The notes under the pieces were generated by a model. It did not search any database and was not told the origin of the DNA. It worked only from the letters and a program-made list of their open reading frames with translations. Source: Paludibacteraceae bacterium (GTDB taxonomy: Bacteria > Bacteroidota > Bacteroidia > Bacteroidales > Paludibacteraceae). From it: a DNA stretch of 64,000 nucleotides. The stretch's first letter is position 1; each line of letters begins with the position of its first letter. Made by a program: the position numbers and the translations under genes. The stretch lies in the NCBI GenBank assembly GCA_016292775.1, contig JAEDFN010000002.1, positions 16,128 to 80,127 on the forward strand. The letters run 5' to 3'. Below, one piece after another: positions 27,470 through 35,522 of the stretch.

Positions 27470-28555
27470 TTATCTTTTGTTTTTCATTAGGTTGATAAAT
27501 TTATCGAATAAGTAAGCACTATCTTGAGGACCCGGTGCACTTTCCGGGTGATATTGTACGGAGAATATGCGGTCTTTTACACTCTCAACACCTTCTATTG
27601 TGTTGTCTAATAGGTTTATATGAGTAGTAGTAAGACCGGTGCCTTCCAATGATTTTGCGTCAACTGCGTATGAGTGATTTTGAGAAGTAATCTCTAATTT
27701 TCCGGTTTCTAAATTTTTTACCGGGTGGTTACCGCCTCTGTGTCCGAATTTTAATTTGTAAGTTTTTGCTCCATAAGCTAGGGAGATGATTTGGTGACCC
27801 AAGCAGATGCCGAAAATAGGTAGTTTGCCATGTAACTGTTTTACAATTTCAATCACTTGAGGTACATCGGTAGGGTCTCCGGGACCGTTTGATAGGAAAA
27901 TACCATCGGGTTGAAATGCCAAGATGTCTTCTATTGAAGTGTTGTAAGGCACCACGGTAACATTACAATTGCGGTTGTTCAAACTTCTGATAATGTTATA
28001 CTTTATGCCACAATCTATGGCTACAACATCGTATTTGTGATTTGGAGTACGAGAAAACCAACGTTTCTTACAGCTTACTCTGGCTACTTGATTGCGAGTA
28101 ATCGGTTGTTCTGCAATGCGTTTCAGTGCTTCCTCTTTCGATACAGAGATGTCGGTGATAATTACGCGCTGAGAACCTTCCGACCTGATGATTCTTGTAA
28201 TTTGGCGGGTATCGACGCCACTTATACCCGGGATGTTGTGTTCTTCAAGTACTTCACTTAATGTTTTTGTGTAACGGAAATTAGATGGTACATCGTTGTA
28301 TTCTCTTACAATAAGGCCACCTAAAGTTGGAAATTTTGTTTCGTAATCTTCGTCAGTAATACCATAGTTACCGATAAGGGGGTACGTCATTACCACCATT
28401 TGATCCGTATACGAAGGGTCTGACATAATTTCTTGATATCCAACCATTGAAGTGTTGAATACTATTTCGTTAATAGCTTCGATATCTGCCCCAAAGCCAT
28501 AACCGAAAAATTCATTTCCGTTTTCAAGTACAATCTTTTTGTTATATGGTATCAT
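27470..28555 (-). CDS. carA: Carbamoyl-phosphate synthase small subunit
   Basis: 361 residues. N-terminal CPSase small domain (NTSMVGYQEIMSDPSY), then a class I glutamine amidotransferase with nucleophile Cys in FGICLGHQ (about 243) and a catalytic HPE in VQYHPESAPGP. It hydrolyses glutamine and channels ammonia to CarB. First gene of the pyr operon, 5 nt ahead of carB, and preceded by a leader with an intrinsic terminator (see 28599-28640). Confidence 0.97.
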   Translation of the reverse strand: MIPYNKKIVLENGNEFFGYGFGADIEAINEIVFNTSMVGYQEIMSDPSYTDQMVVMTYPLIGNYGITDEDYETKFPTLGGLIVREYNDVPSNFRYTKTLSEVLEEHNIPGISGVDTRQITRIIRSEGSQRVIITDISVSKEEALKRIAEQPITRNQVARVSCKKRWFSRTPNHKYDVVAIDCGIKYNIIRSLNNRNCNVTVVPYNTSIEDILAFQPDGIFLSNGPGDPTDVPQVIEIVKQLHGKLPIFGICLGHQIISLAYGAKTYKLKFGHRGGNHPVKNLETGKLEITSQNHSYAVDAKSLEGTGLTTTHINLLDNTIEGVESVKDRIFSVQYHPESAPGPQDSAYLFDKFINLMKNKR

Positions 28556-28598
28556 ATTCTTGATTAATTTATTTTCGTGTTTTATAGCATTATATATG

Positions 28599-28633
28599 AA
28601 AAAAAGGTAACTATTCTAAGAAAAATAGTTACC
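28599..28633 (-). terminator. Intrinsic terminator inside the carA leader (candidate attenuator)
   Basis: On the minus strand GGTAACTATT (28633-28624) and AATAGTTACC (28615-28606) form a perfect 10-bp stem around an 8-nt loop, followed at once by U7 (28605-28599). It lies between the carA promoter and the carA start, 43 nt before the ATG, so full-length transcripts must read through it. Confidence 0.85.
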
Positions 28634-28637
28634 CTTT

Positions 28638-28733
28638 TTATTGATTATCCAATAAAAAAACTTTGTATTGCTGTGATTTACAATATATGTTATATGCTTG
28701 TTTTATTTTTTCGTTAATAGGCATACTCCGCAT
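28638..28733 (-). CDS. Candidate leader peptide of the pyr operon (31 codons)
   Basis: ATG at 28733, TAA at 28640-28638. The peptide begins MRSMPINEKIKQAY and ends YKVFLLDNQ. Its start lies about 6-7 nt into the transcript predicted from the promoter at 28746-28776, so the true initiation point or TSS may differ slightly. The frame contains a U7 run (28660-28654) and its stop is 4 nt before the terminator stem. The position suggests it acts by ribosome placement, like E. coli pyrL, rather than through the peptide. No homologue known to me. Confidence 0.5.
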   Translation of the reverse strand: MRSMPINEKIKQAYNIYCKSQQYKVFLLDNQ

Positions 28734-28745
28734 GTTTTTATCTTT

Positions 28746-28776
28746 GCAAAGGTAGTGATTTTTATTTATATAGCAA
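28746..28776 (-). promoter_or_regulatory. Promoter of the pyr (carA) operon
   Basis: TTG (28776-28774), 19-nt spacer, TACCTTTGC (28754-28746) on the minus strand, a perfect Bacteroidetes promoter. Predicted start near 28739, giving a leader of roughly 185 nt before carA. Confidence 0.85.
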
Positions 28777-29015
28777 ACTATTTTTTTAATAAAATATCTA
28801 TTAATTACAATATGTATTCAGTGTGTTAATTTTTTATTGATAGGTTTCCCGAAATAATACTTTATTTGCGACAGTTTTATACATATATTATCCGTGTAAA
28901 TTGTTGTTTTTTTACCGACGGTTTTTATTTTTGGTGTAAATAGGAGATTTTTTATGTAAGATATTTTTGTTGAAAATAAATGTGGAAATATTTTTATTAA
29001 ATAAAAAATAATTAT
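28777..29015. other. AT-rich intergenic region between divergent pyr and capsule promoters
   Basis: About 240 bp between the promoter of the pyr operon (minus) and that of the upxY-like gene (plus). Very AT-rich with homopolymer runs. I see no gene, tRNA or convincing hairpin in it. Confidence 0.6.
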
Positions 29016-29024
29016 TATCTTTGC
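29016..29024 (+). promoter_or_regulatory. -7 element of the capsule cassette promoter
   Basis: TATCTTTGC matches TAnnTTTGC. No clear TTG at the expected upstream distance. The leader to the first gene would be about 75 nt. Confidence 0.6.
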
Positions 29025-29103
29025 AGTGGGGTAGAAACGTAAATTTTTCTTGTGTAAAAGCGGACTTATTTTTGTGATTACTTAATTGAAATGATTATTT
29101 ATT

Positions 29104-29676
29104 ATGTCTTCTGATACAATGAATTACGATACGGATAAAATAAAGGATGGGTCGGTGAAGGCTTGGTTTGTTATGAATATGTACACAAAAAGTTTAGCCA
29201 AAGTTGAATATTCTTTAGAAATGTCCGGATTGAAATATTTTGTTGCAAGATGTAATAAACTTAAGAAATGTGGTGGTAAAACTTTGAAAGTACGTAAAAA
29301 CATTATTCCCGGGATTTTTTTTATTTACGCCACATATCAAGAGGTTCAATGTTTTCAAAGCATGTATGATTTCTTGGGTTTTGCCACTTATCGATTGAAT
29401 GGGAGAAGGTTAATTATGAAAGTACCCGCCAATGAGATGAATAATTTTATTTCATTTGTAGATAATTGTAACTCTGAGATTAACTTTTTTCGTCCTGATG
29501 AAATTACCCTCGAAAAGGGTACTAAAGTAAGACTTACCGGAGGAGATATGGATGGGGTGGAATGTTACCTAACCCGTTTTAAAGGAAAAAGAAAAAAAAT
29601 ATTGGCTGTATCTATTCCCTCATTAGGTACTTTTACTACAGTATTCGTGCAACCTGATTTTGTGGAAATAATATGA
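29104..29676 (+). CDS. UpxY-like NusG-family transcription antiterminator
   Basis: 190 residues. NGN-like domain (about 19-115, starting KAWFVMNMYTKSLAKVE and containing VRKNIIPGIFFIY), then a KOW-like C-terminal domain (about 138-175, KGTKVRLTGGDMDGVECY). In Bacteroides, the first gene of each capsule locus encodes such a NusG paralogue (UpxY), which prevents premature termination in its own locus. Its place as first gene of a capsule-export cassette fits that role. No UpxZ partner follows; the next gene, 19 nt downstream, is the Wza-like exporter. Confidence 0.88.
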   Translation: MSSDTMNYDTDKIKDGSVKAWFVMNMYTKSLAKVEYSLEMSGLKYFVARCNKLKKCGGKTLKVRKNIIPGIFFIYATYQEVQCFQSMYDFLGFATYRLNGRRLIMKVPANEMNNFISFVDNCNSEINFFRPDEITLEKGTKVRLTGGDMDGVECYLTRFKGKRKKILAVSIPSLGTFTTVFVQPDFVEII

Positions 29677-29695
29677 TTTTATTGTTTAGATAATT

Positions 29696-30514
29696 ATGAA
29701 ATTAAAGTTTTTGTTAGTTCTTTTTGTAGCGACTTCCGTTGTTTCTTGTGGAAGTATAAAAGAAATTCCCTATTTTCAAAATATGGAGTCAGGAGATACC
29801 ATCAGTCTGACTGAAAACCAAGTAGTGCGTACTCAGCCAAACGACCAGCTATCTATACTCGTAAATAGTAAAGATCCGATGTTGGCCGACTTGTTTAATT
29901 TGCCTGTCGGGCAGAGAAGGGTAGGGAGCAATAATGGAAATGGGTCGGCATATTCTCAATATATCTCTTGTTATACTATTGATGAAAAAGGAGAAATAGA
30001 TTTTCCGGTTATCGGTAAAATTAATATTTCCGGCAAGACTCGTGGTGAAGTTGCCGAATGTATCAAGCAAGAATTGATAAAACGGAATTTGATTAACGAC
30101 CCTACAATTACCGTTGAGTTCGTAAATCACTATATTTCAATTTTAGGAGAAGTAAAAACCCCCGGTAAATATATGCTTAGCAGGGATAATACTACAATTC
30201 TTGACGCTATAGGTATGGCAGGTGATTTGACAATCTATGGCCTTAGAAATTCTATTAAAGTATTGCGCACCGAAGGAAATCAACAAAAAGTATATACCAT
30301 TAACCTTTGTGATGGAGAGTCGCTTGTGAAATCTCCGGTCTATTTTATTCAACAAAACGATGTGATTTATGTTGAGCCGAACAAATATAGATCTCGACAA
30401 TCAACAGTAAACGCAAATAATGTCAGGTCTACTTCTTTCTGGATTTCTTTGGCATCGTTAGCAACTTCTATTATGAGTACTATAGTAGTTGTTCTCTCTT
30501 ATTCAAGTAAATAA
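29696..30514 (+). CDS. Polysaccharide export outer-membrane lipoprotein (Wza/OPX family)
   Basis: 272 residues. Lipobox VVSC with Cys18. Poly_export domain (about 45-140, with PNDQLSILV and GEIDFPVIGKI), then an SLBB domain (about 148-230, ISILGEVKTPGKY). A C-terminal hydrophobic helix (about 246-268) crosses or inserts in a membrane, as in many Bacteroidetes OPX proteins. It should form the outer-membrane exit for capsule or exopolysaccharide with the Wzc-like kinase encoded 30 nt downstream. Confidence 0.92.
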   Translation: MKLKFLLVLFVATSVVSCGSIKEIPYFQNMESGDTISLTENQVVRTQPNDQLSILVNSKDPMLADLFNLPVGQRRVGSNNGNGSAYSQYISCYTIDEKGEIDFPVIGKINISGKTRGEVAECIKQELIKRNLINDPTITVEFVNHYISILGEVKTPGKYMLSRDNTTILDAIGMAGDLTIYGLRNSIKVLRTEGNQQKVYTINLCDGESLVKSPVYFIQQNDVIYVEPNKYRSRQSTVNANNVRSTSFWISLASLATSIMSTIVVVLSYSSK

Positions 30515-30544
30515 ATACAGTTTAAATGATTAATATTATTAAAT

Positions 30545-32923
30545 ATGTCGGAAGTGGAAAATAAATCAAATATTCAAAACGAGCAATCGGATTTATTTCA
30601 GATAAAAGAATTTTTGTTCATTTGCTTGGAACATTGGAAATGGTTTGTAGTTTCTGTTGTTCTATGTCTGATGTTTGCTTTTTTTTATATCGTAGTTAAG
30701 CAACCTATATATGAGCGTAATGCTTCGTTGATGATAAAAGACGATGTTGCAGGGGGCTCTTCTTTTATGTCCGAAGCAAATACTTTTGCCGATATGGGGC
30801 TGTTTTCTATGAAGAGTAACGTGCATAACGAGTTGATTTGTATACAATCTCCGGCATTAATCCTCGATGTGGTAAAACGGTTGAATTTAGATATGAATTA
30901 CGTAGAGAAAGGTATTATTTCAAAACGTACTTTGTATGGTAATACATTGCCTGTGAGTGTGAAAATTGTTGGCCTCAATGATAGGGACGGTTGCTCTTTT
31001 ACTATGAATGTTTTAGACAATAAGGTAACTCTATCCGAATTTCATTTGAATGAAGCCGAATTTAACGAGACTATCACTGCAAATATCGGTGATTCTATCT
31101 CAACCCCTATCGGAAAAATTATTCTTATTCCCGGTACTGTAGTTGATGTAGAACACCAAAGAGAAATTTTTGTTTCGAGAAGTAGCCTTATATCTGCTAT
31201 AAATGGTTGTTCCTCTAAATTTTCTGCAGCAATCGCTGATAAACAGTCTTCCGTTATCAATTTAACATATAAAGATGTATCACTGCAACGAGCAGAAGAC
31301 TTTTTGAATACATTGATAGCCGTTTATAACGAGAATTGGATTAGAGATAAAAATCAGATTGCATTAAGTACATCCCGTTTCATTAACGAGAGATTAACAG
31401 TTATAGAAAAAGAGCTTAGCGATGTAGATGGTGCCATCTCAGAATTTAAAAGTAAAAACCTTATAACCGATGTCAATGCCATTAGCAATATGTATATCAG
31501 TAGGTCGGAAGCGGCTAACAGCCAACTTCTTGATTTAAACAATCAATTATACATTGCTAAATATATAAAGAATTTTCTTGCATCTAAAGGAGATGTTTTG
31601 GAGTTGCTCCCTGCTATTACCGGTATCAGTAGCGGTACTATAGAAAATCAGATAGCGGAGTATAACACAAAATTACTTCAACGCAATAGTATTTTGGCAA
31701 ACAGTAGCGAGTTAAACCCTATTGTTGTGGACTATAATAATTCATTGAAATTGATGCAAGATGCAATTTTGGTGTCAATAGATAATCAAATTTCAGCAAT
31801 AGAAGCACAAATAAAAGGTTATAAAGATAGTGATGCTAAAAATAGAGACCAAATTGCATCTAATCCTACTCAAGCACAGGTACTTATTTCTATCGAGCGA
31901 GAACAAAAAGTAAAAGAGGCTCTTTATATTTATTTGCTTCAAAAGAGAGAAGAGAATCAATTATCTCAAGCTTTTACAGCCTATAACACCCGAATAATCA
32001 CTCCTCCTATGGGCGGTAATATTCCTATTTCTCCGGTTAAAAGAAATATCTTATTGATAGCCTTCTTCTTGGGAATATGTATTCCTGCCGGTATAATATA
32101 CTTATTCTTTGTTATGAATGGTAAAGTTAAGAATATTAAGGATATAGAAATGCTTACAGCGCCATTTGCAGGAGAGATTCCACTTTGTCTTCCAAAAAAG
32201 AAATTTGGATTATTTGAGAAAAAACAACATCAAATTTCATTATCTATTTTGGTGGAAAACAATTCAAGAAACGTTGTTAATGAGGCTTTCCGTATGTTGC
32301 GTACGAATGTCGAATTCCTTCTTGGTAGAGATAAAAAATCCAAAGTAATAATGGTAACTTCGCTTAAAGCAAATTCCGGAAAAAGTTTTATCACAGCTAA
32401 TTTAGCAAAATCTTTCTCTGTTAAGGGATTAAAAGTTGTTGTCGTAGACCTCGATTTACGACATGCTTCCGCTTCTGAGTTAGTGCCTCATACAGATTCC
32501 GGTGTGTCCGGTTATCTTAGCGAATATATCAATAATATCGACGATATTACATATCCTGTTTCCGAAAATTATGATTTAATTCCGGTTGGTATAAAACCAC
32601 CAAACCCTGTAGAACTGTTACAATCGGAAAAATTAAATATTTTGCTGACAGAGTTGAAAGAAAAATATGACCTTGTATTCGTTGATGTACCACCAATCAA
32701 TATTGTAGCTGATACGTCAGTAATCGCACCTTATGTAGATTTCTCCTTGTTTATTGTCAGAGTTGGTTTGTGCCAAAAAGATGAACTTCCTATTATCGAG
32801 GAAATTTATCGAGATAATAAACTCAATAATATGTCGATTTGCCTAAATGCTTCAGTGATAAACTCTCGCTATCATTACGGTAAATATGGATATTACCATG
32901 AGAAAAATTATTATGAAAAATAG
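30545..32923 (+). CDS. Polysaccharide co-polymerase / BY-type tyrosine kinase (Wzc-like)
   Basis: 792 residues. Wzz domain with a first membrane span (about 32-54), a long periplasmic coiled-coil/GNVR region, second membrane span (about 498-520), and a cytoplasmic BY-kinase with Walker A KANSGKS (about 604-610), Walker A' VVVVDLDLR and LVFVDVPP. The C-terminus ends in a Tyr-rich cluster (seven Tyr in the last 17 residues, RYHYGKYGYYHEKNYYEK), the usual autophosphorylation tail. It sets chain length and gates export in the inner membrane. No cognate phosphatase is in the cassette. Confidence 0.93.
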   Translation: MSEVENKSNIQNEQSDLFQIKEFLFICLEHWKWFVVSVVLCLMFAFFYIVVKQPIYERNASLMIKDDVAGGSSFMSEANTFADMGLFSMKSNVHNELICIQSPALILDVVKRLNLDMNYVEKGIISKRTLYGNTLPVSVKIVGLNDRDGCSFTMNVLDNKVTLSEFHLNEAEFNETITANIGDSISTPIGKIILIPGTVVDVEHQREIFVSRSSLISAINGCSSKFSAAIADKQSSVINLTYKDVSLQRAEDFLNTLIAVYNENWIRDKNQIALSTSRFINERLTVIEKELSDVDGAISEFKSKNLITDVNAISNMYISRSEAANSQLLDLNNQLYIAKYIKNFLASKGDVLELLPAITGISSGTIENQIAEYNTKLLQRNSILANSSELNPIVVDYNNSLKLMQDAILVSIDNQISAIEAQIKGYKDSDAKNRDQIASNPTQAQVLISIEREQKVKEALYIYLLQKREENQLSQAFTAYNTRIITPPMGGNIPISPVKRNILLIAFFLGICIPAGIIYLFFVMNGKVKNIKDIEMLTAPFAGEIPLCLPKKKFGLFEKKQHQISLSILVENNSRNVVNEAFRMLRTNVEFLLGRDKKSKVIMVTSLKANSGKSFITANLAKSFSVKGLKVVVVDLDLRHASASELVPHTDSGVSGYLSEYINNIDDITYPVSENYDLIPVGIKPPNPVELLQSEKLNILLTELKEKYDLVFVDVPPINIVADTSVIAPYVDFSLFIVRVGLCQKDELPIIEEIYRDNKLNNMSICLNASVINSRYHYGKYGYYHEKNYYEK

Positions 32924-32952
32924 AAATGTATTACTCTTTTAATTATTAAATT

Positions 32953-34260
32953 ATGAAGATAGCAGTAGCAGGTACCGGCTATGTAGGTATGAGTATTTCT
33001 ACATTGTTGGCACAACATAATCAAGTGGTTGCAGTAGATGTAGTTCCGGAAAAAGTAGACCTTATCAATAACCGTAAGTCACCTATTCAAGATGATTATA
33101 TAGAGAAATATCTAGCCGAAAAAGAGTTGAATTTGATAGCTACTTTGGATGGCGCCAAGGCTTATGCCGACGCAGAATTTGTGATTATTGCAGCTCCTAC
33201 TAATTACGACCCTGTAAAAAATTATTTCGATACTCATCATATCGAAGAGGTTATTGATTTGGTGTTGAGCGTGAACCCAAATGCAGTAATGATTATTAAA
33301 TCAACAATCCCGGTTGGTTACTGCCGTAGTTTATATCTCAAATATTATAACAAAGGAGTAAAAAAATTTAATTTGCTCTTCTCTCCGGAATTTTTACGAG
33401 AGAGTAAAGCTCTATATGATAATCTATATCCGAGTAGAATAATAGTAGGATGCCCTAAATTAATTGATGAAGAAGAGTTTAACGAAGAGAATAATGCTAT
33501 AAAATCATTGGCGGATATAGACTTTTTAAATAAACAAGCCCATGTTTTTGCCGAGTTGTTACAGCAAGGGGCTATAGCAACAGATATTCCCGTGCTATAT
33601 ATGGGGATGAAAGAGGCCGAAGCAGTGAAACTTTTTGCTAATACTTATCTCGCATTAAGGGTTAGTTATTTTAACGAATTGGATACTTATGCAGAGGTTA
33701 AAGGTCTTGATGCTAAAGCTATTATTCAAGGTGTGGGGCTCGACCCTCGTATCGGTACTCACTATAATAACCCTAGTTTCGGATATGGTGGCTATTGCCT
33801 TCCAAAAGATACAAAGCAGCTATTGGCAAATTACCAAGATGTACCTCAAAATATGATGTCTGCAATAGTTGAAAGTAATCGTACACGAAAGGATTTTATT
33901 GCAGATCAAGTGTTGCGTAAGGCAGGTTATTATGGTTATTCTGATGATAACAATTTCTCGGAAAATATAGAAAAAGAGTGCGTTGTAGGTGTATATCGCC
34001 TTACAATGAAGTCGAATAGTGATAATTTCCGTCAATCATCTATCCAAGGCGTGATGAAGAGAATAAAAGCCAAAGGTGCCAAAGTAATAATTTACGAACC
34101 TACCCTTGAAAATGGCTCTTCTTTCTTCGGAAGTATTGTTGTTAACGATATCGACCAATTCAAGACATTAAGTCATGCAATTATCGCAAATAGATACGAT
34201 TCTATTTTGGATGATGTAAAAGAAAAAGTATATACTCGTGATATTTTCCGTCGTGATTAA
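32953..34260 (+). CDS. ugd: UDP-glucose 6-dehydrogenase / nucleotide-sugar dehydrogenase
   Basis: 435 residues. N-terminal NAD-binding GTGYVGMS (G7, G9, G12), conserved APTNYDP, STIPVGYC, FSPEFLRES, and the catalytic Cys in GYGGYCLPKDT (about 279). It oxidises UDP-glucose (or a related NDP-sugar) twice to the uronate, a capsule precursor. 29 nt after the wzc-like gene. The substrate (UDP-Glc versus GDP-Man or UDP-ManNAc) is inferred from overall resemblance to UDP-glucose enzymes. Confidence 0.9.
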   Translation: MKIAVAGTGYVGMSISTLLAQHNQVVAVDVVPEKVDLINNRKSPIQDDYIEKYLAEKELNLIATLDGAKAYADAEFVIIAAPTNYDPVKNYFDTHHIEEVIDLVLSVNPNAVMIIKSTIPVGYCRSLYLKYYNKGVKKFNLLFSPEFLRESKALYDNLYPSRIIVGCPKLIDEEEFNEENNAIKSLADIDFLNKQAHVFAELLQQGAIATDIPVLYMGMKEAEAVKLFANTYLALRVSYFNELDTYAEVKGLDAKAIIQGVGLDPRIGTHYNNPSFGYGGYCLPKDTKQLLANYQDVPQNMMSAIVESNRTRKDFIADQVLRKAGYYGYSDDNNFSENIEKECVVGVYRLTMKSNSDNFRQSSIQGVMKRIKAKGAKVIIYEPTLENGSSFFGSIVVNDIDQFKTLSHAIIANRYDSILDDVKEKVYTRDIFRRD

Positions 34261-34323
34261 TAGTTAATCACATATAATATATATTGATATTCTTTTAGTC
34301 TATAATTATAAAAATTCCTCACT

Positions 34324-35412
34324 ATGAAAACCTTACAAAAATTTTTGTCATTTACATTGGCAATAGTAATATTGTCGTTTGTAAAAATTGCCGATATTTC
34401 GGCATGTACCGGTATTACCCTTAAATCCAATGATGGTGCTAAGGTGCTTGCACGTACTGTAGAATGGGCTAATACCCCAATGCGGTGTGGCTATGTAGTT
34501 GTACCTCAAGGTTATATCCATCAGTCTTTAACACCGGAAGGTAAAAATGGTATGAAATATAAAGCCCTTTACGGTTATACTGCTTTTTATACGGAATACG
34601 AAAATTTCGTTGTCGATGGTATTAATGAAAAAGGATTGTCGGCAGGGCTTTTTTTCTTCCCCGGATATGGCGAATACGAGGCTTATAATCCTTCTTTGAA
34701 AACGAGTACTTTATGTGATTTTCAGTTCGTTTCTTGGGTGTTGTCGAAATTTGATAATATTGATGATATTATTGAAGCGGTAAAAGATGTGCATTTAGTA
34801 GGTTTAGACCCTCGAGTCGGTACTGTGCATTGGAGAATTTCCGAGTCGTCAGGAAGAACCGTCGTTCTTGAGTATGTAGGTGGTAAAGCTCATTTTTATG
34901 AGAATAAACTTGGAGTGCTGACCAATTCACCGGGGTTTGAATGGCAGATGACGAACTTGAATAATTATGTAAATCTCAGAAATGGAAGTGCTCCTTCGGT
35001 TAATTATAACGGTATCACCATAAAACCATTTGGAGGTGGTAGTGGAATGCTCGGTTTACCGGGAGATTTTACACCACCGTCGCGTTTTGTTCGTGCTGCC
35101 TTTATGCAAATGTCCGTTCCTACACAACCATCAGCTTTTGATGCTGTAATTCAAAGTTTTAGAATATTAAATAATTTTGATATTCCTATCGGTATGGCTC
35201 ATTCCGATACTATCCCTGAAAATCTTCCCGGGGCTACTCAAATCACAATTGTTACAGATCAAAAGAATAGAAAATTGTATTTTCGTACCGTTTGGAACTC
35301 TAATATCCGATGTATTAATACAGCAGATATCAACTATCAAAAAGTGAAATATCAAGTGCATATCCTTGATGAAGATAAAAATCAGCCGATAGAATATCTG
35401 ATTATTCGTTGA
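34324..35412 (+). CDS. Secreted choloylglycine hydrolase / linear amide C-N hydrolase family
   Basis: 362 residues. Signal peptide of 27 residues ends DISA so that Cys28 (CTGITLKSNDG) becomes the N-terminal nucleophile of the Ntn-hydrolase fold. The following ARTVEWA corresponds to the Arg-Asp pair of bile salt hydrolases and penicillin V acylases, with Glu in place of the usual Asp. FVVDGINEKGLSAGLF and LTNSPGFEWQ match the family. The substrate may be a bile salt, N-acyl homoserine lactone, penicillin-like amide or other linear amide. 63 nt after ugd; it may be expressed separately. Confidence 0.87.
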   Translation: MKTLQKFLSFTLAIVILSFVKIADISACTGITLKSNDGAKVLARTVEWANTPMRCGYVVVPQGYIHQSLTPEGKNGMKYKALYGYTAFYTEYENFVVDGINEKGLSAGLFFFPGYGEYEAYNPSLKTSTLCDFQFVSWVLSKFDNIDDIIEAVKDVHLVGLDPRVGTVHWRISESSGRTVVLEYVGGKAHFYENKLGVLTNSPGFEWQMTNLNNYVNLRNGSAPSVNYNGITIKPFGGGSGMLGLPGDFTPPSRFVRAAFMQMSVPTQPSAFDAVIQSFRILNNFDIPIGMAHSDTIPENLPGATQITIVTDQKNRKLYFRTVWNSNIRCINTADINYQKVKYQVHILDEDKNQPIEYLIIR

Positions 35413-35458
35413 TATTATTGTTTTTAGAGTATAACTTTTTTATTAATAAAATAATTTG

Positions 35459-35467
35459 TAACTTTGC
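35459..35467 (+). promoter_or_regulatory. -7 element for ychF
   Basis: TAACTTTGC matches the consensus, 55 nt before the ychF start. The expected TTG is not at standard spacing. A hairpin AAACCTCA/TGAGGTTT (35468-35475 with 35493-35500) followed by UU and AT-rich sequence occupies the leader. Confidence 0.6.
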
Positions 35468-35522
35468 AAACCTCATCGTAAAATGATTTATGGTGAGGTT
35501 TTAATATATAAATCAATCATTT

